In this document: one piece after another, positions 51,489 through 60,638 of the stretch
Layout of the letters: every line of letters starts with the position of its first letter
Position numbering within the stretch: position 1 is the first letter of the stretch
Assembly (NCBI GenBank): GCA_021323675.1
Contig: JAJPKP010000085.1
Span: forward strand, 1-64,000
Source: Pseudomonadota bacterium
GTDB taxonomy: Bacteria > Desulfobacterota > Binatia > Binatales > Binataceae
Direction: 5' to 3'
Length of the DNA: 64,000 bases
Notes under the pieces: model-generated
Told to the model about the DNA's origin: nothing
Seen by the model: the letters and a program-made list of their open reading frames with translations, nothing else
Database searches by the model: none
Position numbers and translations under genes: made by a program

Positions 51489-53741
51489 CTATTTTTTCTT
51501 GCCCGACATCGCGGTGCCGACCAATCCGAAAGTTTGATTGCTGTTGCTCGCATTGTCGAACACAGTCACCGTTGTCGATACCGATGTCGGCGGATTGTTC
51601 GCGGTTGCGGGCTGGAACATCACCGTCAACTTGCACTTCTTGGTCGGTGCAAGAGTGGAATGACAGGTGGTCCCGGCAAGAGAGAACGGACCGCCTGACG
51701 GAAGCGTTGCGAGCGGGCTCTTGAAGGTAATCGTCGCGCCGCCCTTCTTCGGCGCGGCGTTGCGCAAGGTCACGCTCTTTCGTTTCACTTTGCCAACCTT
51801 GGTGTTTCCAAAGTTGACTGAGCCGGGGCTGACTTGCAGCGCGGCCGAGACGGTAGGCGAAGGCGTCGGCGTCGGTGTACCGCCACCCGACGGATTGTAC
51901 GCGTTGACAAAGGTGTTGATGTCAACCGTGCCCCAGCCGGTGGTTTGATCGTAGCCCGTTCCCGCGTTGAATCCGGTCACGTTGTTGAAGTTGTTGTTGC
52001 CGAGGTTTATATCGTGAAACCCGGCCGCCGACTGTCCCGCACTGGCCATCTTGTAGACCGTCGCATTGATGGACCCAACGTTGCCTCCGGTCTTCTGGAT
52101 GAGCAGGTCGACAATCCCTGCCCACATCGGCGTGCCGATACTGGTGCCGCCAATGATCCCAAGCACCGGTGTTCCTCCAGCATCATCGTAGTAAAACGAA
52201 CCCGGAAAGTTCGGACTGGCCAACAAGGAAACGTCCGGCTGGTCTCGCTGGCCGTCGTTGGGAGTCACTCCTCCCTGAAACGAGGGCTTGCCGAAGAAAA
52301 CGCTTGCTCCGCCACCGGTCGCTCCATAGCGCGCAAAGTCATTCGATCCCAGGTCCTCAGGATCGTTCCAGGTCCGCTCACTCGTGTAAGTAGTGACGTT
52401 TCCCGAGCCGTTGAACGCGGACGCATCGAACGAAGTTCCTCCAATCGAAGTGATGAGCGGGTTCGACGCCAGTTCGTTGACGTTCCTGCTGGTACCGGTC
52501 ACGCAACCGGTATTGACGTTGAAGATCAGACCGGCTGCGCCGTCATCGCCCGATGCCACTAGGATGGTCTGTCCCTGCGTCTGCGCCTGGTTGACGATGT
52601 TCCCGACGGTTGAAGTGAAAAAGGTCTTCGTACCTCCGCAGATGCTGAAGCTGACGCTGATGACGCCGCAGGTTCCGTCGGTTACCGCCGCCTGCAGCGC
52701 GTCGACTATCGGACCGTTGGGAGTCTGAACATTTGGATTGCCCAGGAAGTACTTGATCGTCGCGGCAGGTGCGACCGCATGCGACCATTCCAGGTCAAGC
52801 AGTGTTTCGCCTTCATCGACGTTGATTCCCGGATTGCTGCTATCCGCCAGGATCTTGGCGATGGAGCCGCTGTTTTCGGGGAGTCCGAACTGCTGATTGA
52901 AGCTCTTGACGGGCGCGGTGCGAAAATCCGAATCGCCGATGATCGCTATGCATCTCGTTCCGGTGATGCCGGCGTTTTTCAGGGGGGTCCCGTCGTAAAA
53001 GGCGTAGAAATCCGATGGGCCTACGTGGGTGCCATTGTTTCCAATCGTGACGTCCGGCTCGCCTGACAACATCGCCAGTTCCAGCGGGGTTTCGCTCAAG
53101 GGGGAAGCGTTCTTCAGGCGAGAATGAGGACTGGGAAGGGCGGTCGGGTGGGATACGTGGCCGCCCATCGCTTTCGAGGCGTGCAGGTTGTCCAAACCGG
53201 TGATGCTGCCGATAAGGCTGCCGTACTCCACGGGCACCTGGGGCTCGCTCACGTTCGCGAACCGGGAGCCGTCGGCCGCAAACTTCATGATCCGCGTGTT
53301 GAACACGCGACTGACGGCCAACACGCTGCCGTTAAACGCGACGAATCCCTGCGCCGGCGAACCACCGGTTATCTGAAATCCCTCATCAGTCAACCATCGC
53401 GAGACCCTGTCGAACTCATCCTGCGTCACGCCGAAGCGCCTCGCGTATTCATCGGGCGTGAGCCATTTGTGATATTTGGGCGACGCAGGATCCTGCTGTT
53501 CGGCGAGCAGCTTTTCCAACACCGCCTGATTGCGCGGCTTGAAGTGGATCTCGAGGGGCAGGGTCTGGCTGTAAGGGAGGTCTCCGTAGGTCGGGAGCTT
53601 GAGCGCCTGGGGCGAAACCGCGCCCGACAACTGCACCGACGACTGCGCACGAACCGGCTGCGAAATGAGAATCGCGCACGCCACAGCGGCGGCGTAAATC
53701 GATCCACGGACCGGTCTGGTCAACGGATTTTCGGGCATCAT
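51489..53741 (-). CDS. Exported S53 peptidase (sedolisin) with C-terminal ASH-like domain
   Basis: A 750-residue sedolisin: signal peptide (to PVRAQS), pro-kumamolisin prodomain, catalytic domain with the Glu/Asp pair in DEGETLLDLEWSHAVAP, the oxyanion Asp in ILVASGDDGAAG, and the Ser in GGTSIGTPMWAG. A short Thr-Pro-Ser linker (TPTPTPSPT) leads into a choice-of-anchor D / ASH-type Ig domain LQVSPGSVNFGNTKVGKVKRK. The start is ATG 53741 with AAGGGG upstream; an unbroken reading frame continues 593 codons further, but that stretch is antisense to hldE and is not coding. Adjacent paralogue and decayed copy indicate local duplication. Confidence 0.9.
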   Translation of the reverse strand: MMPENPLTRPVRGSIYAAAVACAILISQPVRAQSSVQLSGAVSPQALKLPTYGDLPYSQTLPLEIHFKPRNQAVLEKLLAEQQDPASPKYHKWLTPDEYARRFGVTQDEFDRVSRWLTDEGFQITGGSPAQGFVAFNGSVLAVSRVFNTRIMKFAADGSRFANVSEPQVPVEYGSLIGSITGLDNLHASKAMGGHVSHPTALPSPHSRLKNASPLSETPLELAMLSGEPDVTIGNNGTHVGPSDFYAFYDGTPLKNAGITGTRCIAIIGDSDFRTAPVKSFNQQFGLPENSGSIAKILADSSNPGINVDEGETLLDLEWSHAVAPAATIKYFLGNPNVQTPNGPIVDALQAAVTDGTCGVISVSFSICGGTKTFFTSTVGNIVNQAQTQGQTILVASGDDGAAGLIFNVNTGCVTGTSRNVNELASNPLITSIGGTSFDASAFNGSGNVTTYTSERTWNDPEDLGSNDFARYGATGGGASVFFGKPSFQGGVTPNDGQRDQPDVSLLASPNFPGSFYYDDAGGTPVLGIIGGTSIGTPMWAGIVDLLIQKTGGNVGSINATVYKMASAGQSAAGFHDINLGNNNFNNVTGFNAGTGYDQTTGWGTVDINTFVNAYNPSGGGTPTPTPSPTVSAALQVSPGSVNFGNTKVGKVKRKSVTLRNAAPKKGGATITFKSPLATLPSGGPFSLAGTTCHSTLAPTKKCKLTVMFQPATANNPPTSVSTTVTVFDNASNSNQTFGLVGTAMSGKKK

Positions 53742-53984
53742 TCGGTTAAACCCCTTTTGCGAAGGCCCGTTGCTGAGCCTTTCCGGCGACTTTTCACCTG
53801 TTTCGCCCGCCGTTCGACGCAGTTTTGATCTACTGTAGTTCAAACCTTGAAATAAGGCGAAGAATTTGTGGCTTGTTTCAATAGACGGCAATTTGACGAC
53901 ATAATTCAGAGGAACTGTACAGCGTCTTCGGTTTTCGCGTCCGCCCTTAAGCCTCGCCCTCTTATCCCGTAATATGCCCACACG

Positions 53985-55517
53985 ATGAACTCCCGACGCT
54001 CGAAAACCGCGAGCCACAAGCCTGCGCCACATAATCCTGTGGGCCGGATGGAACTGCCCAATCTCCGTCCGCTGCGCGTGACGGTGCTGGGCGAGGTGAT
54101 TCTCGACCGTTACCTGTGGGGTGACGTCGCCCGAATCTCGCCCGAGGCGCCTATCCCCGTGCTGAAGGTTGAGCGCCGCGAGGAAAAGCCCGGCAACGCC
54201 GGTTTCGTCGCGGCCAATCTCCGCGCGCTCGGCGCGGATGCCTCGCTGGTCAGCGTGGTTGGACGCGATCGCAGCGGCTCGTTGCTGCGCGAAATCTTGA
54301 GCGGGATGGGAATTCGGACCCGTTCGATGGTGGCCGACCCGGACCGTCCCACTATCGTGAAAGAGCGGATGTTGGGGTCGGTGCAGGCTGTCCATCGCGG
54401 CACCCAGCAACTTTTGCGCGTCGATGAAGAAGACGCTTCGCCGATTGCGCCGGCGCGCGAGCGCGACTTGATCGCCCGGCTTCGCACCGAGCTTGCGCGC
54501 GCCGATGGGCTGCTCATTTCCGACATCAACAAAGGCCTGCTGACGCCGCGACTGCTGCGGATGGCGATCGACGGGGCCCGCAGCCGCGGCATCCCCGCCA
54601 TCGTCGATCCCCGGCTGACCGACGATTTTTCCATCTACCGCGGGGCGACCGCGATAACGCCCAATCGCTACGAGAGCGAGCTTGCCACCGGAATAAAGCT
54701 CACCGACCGTGACGCATGGCGGCGGGCCGCGGAGCTGATGGTGCGAAAGCACCGTCTCGATGCGTGCCTGATTACGCTCGACCGCGACGGAATGTATCTG
54801 GCCGAACAGGGCGGCGCCGACACTTACATTCCAACCATCCCGCGCGAGGTATATGACGTGACCGGCGCAGGCGACGTGGTGCTCACTGTGTTTGGACTGT
54901 TCGCGATGGCCGGGCTGGAGTTTTCGTCGGCCGCGAGAATTGCAAACGTCGCCGCGAGTATCGAGGTCACCCGTATCGGCACCGAAGTCATCACCCGCGA
55001 AGACCTTGCGCGCGCGCTCAAGCCCGAAAGCGCGCACGAGCGCAAAATCGTATCGATCGACGAGCTTCGAATCGCGCTCGACCGCGAGCGCCGCGCCGGC
55101 CGCAAAATTTCGTTTACCAACGGATGCTTCGATCTGCTGCACGCCGGACACATCCAGATTCTCGAATTCGCCCGCGCTCAGGCCGATTGCCTCGTGGTCG
55201 GCATGAACAGCGACCGCAGCGTCAAGCAGATCAAGGGAAACCACCGTCCCATCTATCCCGCCGCCGATCGGGCGCGAATTCTGGCCGCGCTCGAGCCGGT
55301 CAGCTACGTGGTGATCTTCGACGAACCGCGCGCCGAGAAAATTATCCGCGCGGTGCGTCCCGACGTGCTGGTCAAAGGTGAAGACTGGCGGGGCAAGACC
55401 GTTGACGGGCAGGCATTCGTCGAGGCATACGGCGGACGCGTCGTTCTTGCTCCCCTGTTGCATGGGCACAGCACCACCCGGACCATCGAACAGATGCGCA
55501 AGGCGAAGGCCGACTGA
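53985..55517 (+). CDS. hldE: Bifunctional heptose-7-phosphate kinase / heptose-1-phosphate adenylyltransferase
   Basis: Makes ADP-glycero-manno-heptose for LPS inner core. The ribokinase-type kinase half (about 30-345) has ISPEAPIPVLKVE, KPGNAGFVAANL, TPNRYESELATG and the catalytic VTGAGDVVL; the nucleotidyltransferase half has FTNGCFDLLHAGHIQILE and the late DVLVKGEDW and HGHSTTRTI. 510 residues is normal for the fused gene. It marks the organism as diderm with heptose LPS. Divergent from an S53 peptidase gene; the first 30 residues are a basic extension. Confidence 0.96.
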   Translation: MNSRRSKTASHKPAPHNPVGRMELPNLRPLRVTVLGEVILDRYLWGDVARISPEAPIPVLKVERREEKPGNAGFVAANLRALGADASLVSVVGRDRSGSLLREILSGMGIRTRSMVADPDRPTIVKERMLGSVQAVHRGTQQLLRVDEEDASPIAPARERDLIARLRTELARADGLLISDINKGLLTPRLLRMAIDGARSRGIPAIVDPRLTDDFSIYRGATAITPNRYESELATGIKLTDRDAWRRAAELMVRKHRLDACLITLDRDGMYLAEQGGADTYIPTIPREVYDVTGAGDVVLTVFGLFAMAGLEFSSAARIANVAASIEVTRIGTEVITREDLARALKPESAHERKIVSIDELRIALDRERRAGRKISFTNGCFDLLHAGHIQILEFARAQADCLVVGMNSDRSVKQIKGNHRPIYPAADRARILAALEPVSYVVIFDEPRAEKIIRAVRPDVLVKGEDWRGKTVDGQAFVEAYGGRVVLAPLLHGHSTTRTIEQMRKAKAD

Positions 55518-55548
55518 CAACGCTTCCGGGCTTGCCGATCGATCTTCA

Positions 55549-57186
55549 CTATGGCTGCCTGCCCAGCCTTCGGCGCAGCATGCCGATGAAAGTGTCGAAT
55601 TCCGGCATCCTAAGCGCCTTCGCCGCGCCGAGATAGATCATCCCGTAGATTGGCAGGACGATCAGTCCCTGCAGGCGCGGGCCGAAATGCGCGGTCGGTT
55701 GCTTGAGGACGAAGCCCACGATTCCCGCGCCGATCGCGATCGCCCACAGCTTGGCCACAAATGCGCGGTTGAGGCCCGTCTGCCCCACACGCTGATTGAG
55801 GCGCCATCGCAGCAGCGCAAATTCAACCCATCCGCAGACGCCTGCCGATGCGCTCAGGCCCGCGACGCCCCATCGCTGCTCGATTCCGAGCATCGGCGGC
55901 AGCGGGATCGCGCACAGGTAGCCGAGGATGAGCGTCAGCGTCACGCGCACGATCGCAAAGCGTAGCGGCGTTCGGGTATCGAGCAGCGAGTAAAAGGCCG
56001 AGTTGTAAAGCTGGACCATCGTCGTGGCCAGCATCCCAATCGCCGACCCCGCCATTACCGCCCAGACGTAAACCGCCTTATCGTGGGAGAAATCGCCGGA
56101 CTGAAGCACAAAGGCGACAATCACGTCGCCCAGGAAGAAGAACGCCGCCGCCGACGGCACGATCAGAAACGCAATCTGGCGAAGCCCCGCGTTAAGCCGC
56201 GTCCGCAGCGTCGCGCCGATTTCCTCGACGCTCCCCGCCGCCCGCGACATCGTAGGGAGCTCGGATGCGGCCATCGACAGCCCGAACAAACTTACCGGCA
56301 AAAGGTAGAAGACCTGCTGATAGGTGAGCGCGGCGACCGCGCCGGTCGGGAGCAGGCTGGCAAGAACGGTGTCCACATAGCCACTTATCTGCGCCACTCC
56401 CTTGCTGCCGACCACCGGAGCCATATTGCGAAACACGGTGCGCAGCGGCTCGGCGACTCGGCTGAAACTCAGCTTGCGGCGCTTGAGCAATTGGACGGTT
56501 TGCGGAAACTGCGCAAAGAACTGCAGCCCGGCGCCCGCCACCGCCGCCCACGCATAATCGATCGCAAGCTGGTCCTGGGTGCGGTACGGCCCGTACCAAA
56601 GCAATGCGGCGATGATCGCGAGGTTCCAGAAGACCGGCGCCGCGTACGAAGCGAAGAAGCGATGATGGCTGTTCAGAACGCCAAGACACCAGGTCGACAT
56701 CACGAGGATGCCGGTGGCGGGAAAGACTATGCGCACGATCGCAATGGTCAGATCGCGCTTGTCGTTGGAAAACCCGGGCGCGATTACTTCAATCAGGTAT
56801 GGCGCGAGCGCGACCCCAAGCAGGACCATCACCGAGACCAGCAGGCCCAGCGCCGCTCCAAATGCCCACGCCAGCAGGTCGGCGTCCTCGTCGTTATCGC
56901 CAAGCATCTTGCTGTAAACGACGATAAACGACGCGGAGAGCACGCCTTCGCCGAGCAGGTTGTACAGGATGTTGGGGATGCGGAAGCCTGCCTTGATCGC
57001 ATCCGCCGCCGCCGAAGTCCCGAAAAAGTGCGCGAAGATGCTTTCCCGGACGAGCCCCGCCAGGCGGCTCAGAAAGATTCCGGACGCGACCAGACCGGCG
57101 CTGCCGCCGGGAGGACGCACGGCAGCTTCGGCTTGTGAAAGTTCCAGCCGATCTGAATCCGGTGATTTTATTGCTCGTTCCGCCAA
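55549..57186 (-). CDS. murJ: Lipid II flippase MurJ
   Basis: A 545-residue polytopic membrane protein (14 expected TM helices) that flips lipid II during peptidoglycan synthesis. It has the motifs GIFLSRLAGLVRESIFAHFFG, AADAIKAGFRIPNILYNLLGEGVLSASFI, and the YDAF-like tract VIAPGF. The TTG at 57186 is the start of the frame; a GTG 22 codons later is possible, neither with a good ribosome site. Convergent with hldE. Confidence 0.95.
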   Translation of the reverse strand: MAERAIKSPDSDRLELSQAEAAVRPPGGSAGLVASGIFLSRLAGLVRESIFAHFFGTSAAADAIKAGFRIPNILYNLLGEGVLSASFIVVYSKMLGDNDEDADLLAWAFGAALGLLVSVMVLLGVALAPYLIEVIAPGFSNDKRDLTIAIVRIVFPATGILVMSTWCLGVLNSHHRFFASYAAPVFWNLAIIAALLWYGPYRTQDQLAIDYAWAAVAGAGLQFFAQFPQTVQLLKRRKLSFSRVAEPLRTVFRNMAPVVGSKGVAQISGYVDTVLASLLPTGAVAALTYQQVFYLLPVSLFGLSMAASELPTMSRAAGSVEEIGATLRTRLNAGLRQIAFLIVPSAAAFFFLGDVIVAFVLQSGDFSHDKAVYVWAVMAGSAIGMLATTMVQLYNSAFYSLLDTRTPLRFAIVRVTLTLILGYLCAIPLPPMLGIEQRWGVAGLSASAGVCGWVEFALLRWRLNQRVGQTGLNRAFVAKLWAIAIGAGIVGFVLKQPTAHFGPRLQGLIVLPIYGMIYLGAAKALRMPEFDTFIGMLRRRLGRQP

Positions 57187-57355
57187 CAGTGAATGGAGTA
57201 TACCGGCAGGCGCGAGCGGGTTGTAGCAAAGAGAGCCCGCGCGCGCTGAGAGCTTGTATCCGGATTGGAAACCGCCTTCAAAGCCTTATGCGGGCCGCAA
57301 ACAAAGGCCGAACGCGGGCGTGGCCGGCGATCGTCCCAAACCATAGAATATAAAT

Positions 57356-58528
57356 GTGAGCTTTTCGCTCTATATCCATATTCCTTACTGCCAGGCGAAG
57401 TGTCCTTACTGCGATTTCAATTCATACGCCGCGCCCGCATGGCCCGAGGCCGACTATACCCAGGCGTTGATCGCCGAACTTGGACGACGCGCCAGCGAGC
57501 CTCCCTTTGCCGAAGACACACTGCGAACAATCTTCTTTGGCGGCGGCACACCGTCATTGTTCGCGCCGCACTCTATCGGAGCGATTCTCGACGCGGCCGA
57601 TCGCAGCTTCGGGATCGATCGCGATGCGGAAATAACGCTGGAAGCTAATCCGGGCACCGTGAACCTCTCCAAGCTCGCCGGGATGCGGGCGGCGGGAGTC
57701 AATCGAATCAGCTTCGGCGCGCAATCCTTCGACGATCGAATCCTCAAGCTCCTGGGCAGAATTCACGACGCCGCCGAAACGCGCGAAGCCGCTCTGCTGG
57801 CCCATCGCGCGGGCTTCACTCGTCTCAATCTCGATCTGATTTTCGCGGTTCCGGGACAGACCGTCGCCGGCGTGATCGATGACATCGGACAGGCCGCCGC
57901 GCTCGAACCCGATCACATCTCCGCCTACAACCTTACCTTCGAAGAAGGAACCGCCTTCTTTGCGGAGATGAAACGCGGGCGGATGAAACCCTTGGCGAAT
58001 GAGGAACAGGCCGCGATGTACGCGGCGGTGCGCGATGAAATTCCCGCACGCGGCTACCCGATGTACGAAATCTCCAACTACGCGCCCGCCGGCCACGAGG
58101 CGCGGCATAACCTGACGTACTGGCGCGCCGAGACCTATCTGGGAATCGGAGCGGGCGCGCACAGCTTTGCCCTGGCGCAGCGAGATAGTCGCGCGAGCGG
58201 CGACCATTACGGCCGCCGATGGTGGAATGAGCGGAGCCCCGCGCGCTACCTCGAGATGGCGCGATGCGGCGGCATGGCCGAATCGGGCGCGGAGGAAATA
58301 AACGGCGCGACCGGCGCGAGCGAATTCGTCTTTCTCAACCTTCGCCTTCGCGCCGGCTTTGCGCTCGCCGACTTCGAGGAGCGTTTCGGCCGCAGCTTCG
58401 ACGATATATTCGCCGGCCGCGCCGCGCCGCTAATTGATGGCGGACTGCTCGTTCGCCGCAAAGACCGCGTATTTCTGAGCGAGCGCGGCCTCGAGCTGGC
58501 GGATTCAGTGTTCGCTGAATTTGTCTAG
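57356..58528 (+). CDS. hemW: Radical SAM heme chaperone HemW
   Basis: A 390-residue radical SAM protein of the HemN/HemW group. The cluster motif is YCQAKCPYCDFNSYA (CxxxCxxC), followed by FFGGGTPSLF, NRISFGAQSF, the LNLDLIFAVPGQT loop and HNLTYWRAETYLGIGAGAHSF. These match HemW, a heme chaperone, more than oxidase HemN. The start is GTG 57356; ATG at 57354 overlaps it and is out-of-frame (ATGTGA). Convergent with lysK. Confidence 0.92.
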   Translation: MSFSLYIHIPYCQAKCPYCDFNSYAAPAWPEADYTQALIAELGRRASEPPFAEDTLRTIFFGGGTPSLFAPHSIGAILDAADRSFGIDRDAEITLEANPGTVNLSKLAGMRAAGVNRISFGAQSFDDRILKLLGRIHDAAETREAALLAHRAGFTRLNLDLIFAVPGQTVAGVIDDIGQAAALEPDHISAYNLTFEEGTAFFAEMKRGRMKPLANEEQAAMYAAVRDEIPARGYPMYEISNYAPAGHEARHNLTYWRAETYLGIGAGAHSFALAQRDSRASGDHYGRRWWNERSPARYLEMARCGGMAESGAEEINGATGASEFVFLNLRLRAGFALADFEERFGRSFDDIFAGRAAPLIDGGLLVRRKDRVFLSERGLELADSVFAEFV

Positions 58529-58586
58529 AAAGAGTCCGGCGTCATTGCGCGCATCCGTAGCTCTGGCGACGAAATTTCCGGCCGAT

Positions 58587-60200
58587 TCAGGCGCGCGCGA
58601 TCGCGGCTTCGAGCAGCTCGACCACTCGGGCCGGCGTTGCGAGCCTGATGAACGCGCCAAGGCGAGGACCGCGCTCCTGGCTCAGGATCGCGCGGTACAG
58701 CGGCGGAAAGATCTTGCCGGGTTTGTCGTAGTTTTCGCGGCCGAGATCGTAGATCTTCTTCTCTATTTCCTCGGCGCTCGCCTCGCCGTTCGCGCGCAGC
58801 CAGTCCGAGAGTGACCTTAGTTGGGCGCGCTCGGAGTCATTCGGCGTGTACGGCTTTTTCGTCGGCTCGATGAAGTCGTGATAGAAGTTGAGCGCGCATT
58901 CCATGAGCGCCCGGCCCATCGCTTCCGTCTCGGCATCGCCGGCGATCGCGGCGTCATAACGCGTGATGTAGTTCCAGATAAATTCGCGGTCGGGGCTGCC
59001 CAGCGCCGACACCAGGTTCATCATCATCGCGAAGCTCAATTGTGAATCGAACCTGCGCGGGCTGTTCTTCTGCAGGACGAACTTGAGCGGAGAGTTTTCG
59101 CGCGCCTCCCCGTCGGGCGTCGCGGCGTACTCGCGCAGCGCGTCGAGGTACTCGTCCACGTATTGCGGAATGGTCGCGAGGAACAGCTTCCGCGCGCGCC
59201 GCGGATTGGTCAGCAGAAAAAACTTGAGCACCTCGATCGGCGCGTAACGCTGCCATTGCTCGACGGTCACGCCGCGGCCGATCGACTTCGAGACCTTGTG
59301 CCCCTCGTCATCGAGGAACATCTCGAACGGAAATCCCAGCGGAGCGCGCCCCCCAAGCACTTTGAGAATTTGGCCGGAAAGGCGCGCCGAATCGGTCAGG
59401 TCCTTGCCGTAGAGCTCGTAGTCAACCTTGAGCGCGAACCATCGAAGCGCCCAATCGACTTTCCATTGCGCCTTCGCATTGCCGCCAAGCACGCTCTGCT
59501 CCCCGCGATTGCCGCACGGATGAGCGCCACCGAACTTCCGCTCGCAGGAAAATTCAACCGTGGCGCGGTCGGGATGATAGGCGGTGACGAGCGTCGAGTT
59601 GATCTGGCCGCAGTTCGGGCAGACCGGCATGATGGGAGACCATCCCGCGCGATTCTCCTCGCGCAGGGTCGGCGTTACGATCCTGATGATCTCTTCATGC
59701 CGGGCGAGGATGCGTTTTAGTCCCTCGTCGAAACTGCCATTGCGATACATCTCGGACGAACGCATCAGCTCGTAATCGACTTCGACGGGAGCGAGGAAAT
59801 CGCCGAGCAGTCCGATCATGTGATCGGCGAAACTCGCGCAGCATCCGAACGGATCGGGGATGCGGGAAACGGGGACGCCCAGATATGCCTGCGTCTCTTC
59901 GCGGCGCGGAACGTTCTCCGGCACCTTGCGCAGGCCATCCATGTCATCGATAAAAACGATCAGGCGCGAGGTGCGAGACGGCTCGACGTCAGCGAACGCT
60001 TTGCGCACGTATGCAGGCCGCAACACCTCGCACATCGTGCCTAGATGGGGCAATCCGGAGGGGCCGAAGCCGCTTTCGAAAATTACGGGACGATCGGGCG
60101 GGTAATCGCGCACCCGGTCGCGCAGGCGAAGCGCCTCTTCATGCGGCCAAAGGTCGGCGCTGGTCGGCATTTTCTCGGCAGATTGTACCCCAGATGGCAT
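58587..60200 (-). CDS. lysK: Class I lysyl-tRNA synthetase
   Basis: A 537-residue class I (archaeal-type) LysRS rather than the common class II enzyme. It has the HIGH-like SGLPHLGT, a zinc segment VCPNCGQINST to CERKFGGAHPCG, and the KMSKS-like GHKVSKSIGRG. The C-terminal anticodon domain ends AIARA. Start is ATG 60200, six bases after a zinc-ribbon gene; 60170 is an alternative. No class II lysS is in the window. Confidence 0.92.
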   Translation of the reverse strand: MPSGVQSAEKMPTSADLWPHEEALRLRDRVRDYPPDRPVIFESGFGPSGLPHLGTMCEVLRPAYVRKAFADVEPSRTSRLIVFIDDMDGLRKVPENVPRREETQAYLGVPVSRIPDPFGCCASFADHMIGLLGDFLAPVEVDYELMRSSEMYRNGSFDEGLKRILARHEEIIRIVTPTLREENRAGWSPIMPVCPNCGQINSTLVTAYHPDRATVEFSCERKFGGAHPCGNRGEQSVLGGNAKAQWKVDWALRWFALKVDYELYGKDLTDSARLSGQILKVLGGRAPLGFPFEMFLDDEGHKVSKSIGRGVTVEQWQRYAPIEVLKFFLLTNPRRARKLFLATIPQYVDEYLDALREYAATPDGEARENSPLKFVLQKNSPRRFDSQLSFAMMMNLVSALGSPDREFIWNYITRYDAAIAGDAETEAMGRALMECALNFYHDFIEPTKKPYTPNDSERAQLRSLSDWLRANGEASAEEIEKKIYDLGRENYDKPGKIFPPLYRAILSQERGPRLGAFIRLATPARVVELLEAAIARA

Positions 60201-60206
60201 CGACGG

Positions 60207-60458
60207 CTATTCCTCGCCTTCGCCGCGCAACACTCGCGCGACCGCATCATGAATCCAGGGATCGATTTGCAGGTCGCGGTTTTTGGCGGAGGCTAGACGA
60301 AGCTTAACGGCGCAATTTGCGCAGATAAAGGCCCTCTGGACGAATCCTCCGGCATCCTCGACGCTGATGCGCAGGAGCCAGTCGCTGACCGGCCTGCGGC
60401 ACAGCACGCACTTTTCCGGCGTAGATGAAGAATCCTGATGCTCCATACTAACCGCCAT
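60207..60458 (-). CDS. Small zinc-ribbon protein upstream of lysK
   Basis: An 83-residue protein with two CxxC knuckles, CVLCRRPVSDWL and CANCAVKLRLAS, likely binding one zinc. The rest is a short helix with PWIHDAV. No family name known to me. It ends six bases before lysK on the same strand and is likely co-transcribed. Starts at 60458 or 60446 are both possible. Confidence 0.68.
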   Translation of the reverse strand: MAVSMEHQDSSSTPEKCVLCRRPVSDWLLRISVEDAGGFVQRAFICANCAVKLRLASAKNRDLQIDPWIHDAVARVLRGEGEE

Positions 60459-60638
60459 TGTACATCATTGCTTCAAGGCTGGGTGCTGTGTTAACTCCCA
60501 AGTCGCATGAAGCCCGGCCCGGGCGCTATCATTCATCCAGACATTCCCGCATTCAGCGACGCACTCGCGCGCGGATTGAAGCCATCGCGCGGCCATGTTT
60601 CGCAAGCGGCCTGAGTCGCGAATCTTTGCGCTTCCCGC

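Noticed and set aside
53742..55520. A frame of 1343 codons on the minus strand joining the S53 peptidase to a long upstream part
   Set aside because: The upstream part is antisense to hldE and shows no homology; the S53 protein has its own ATG at 53741, ribosome site and signal peptide.
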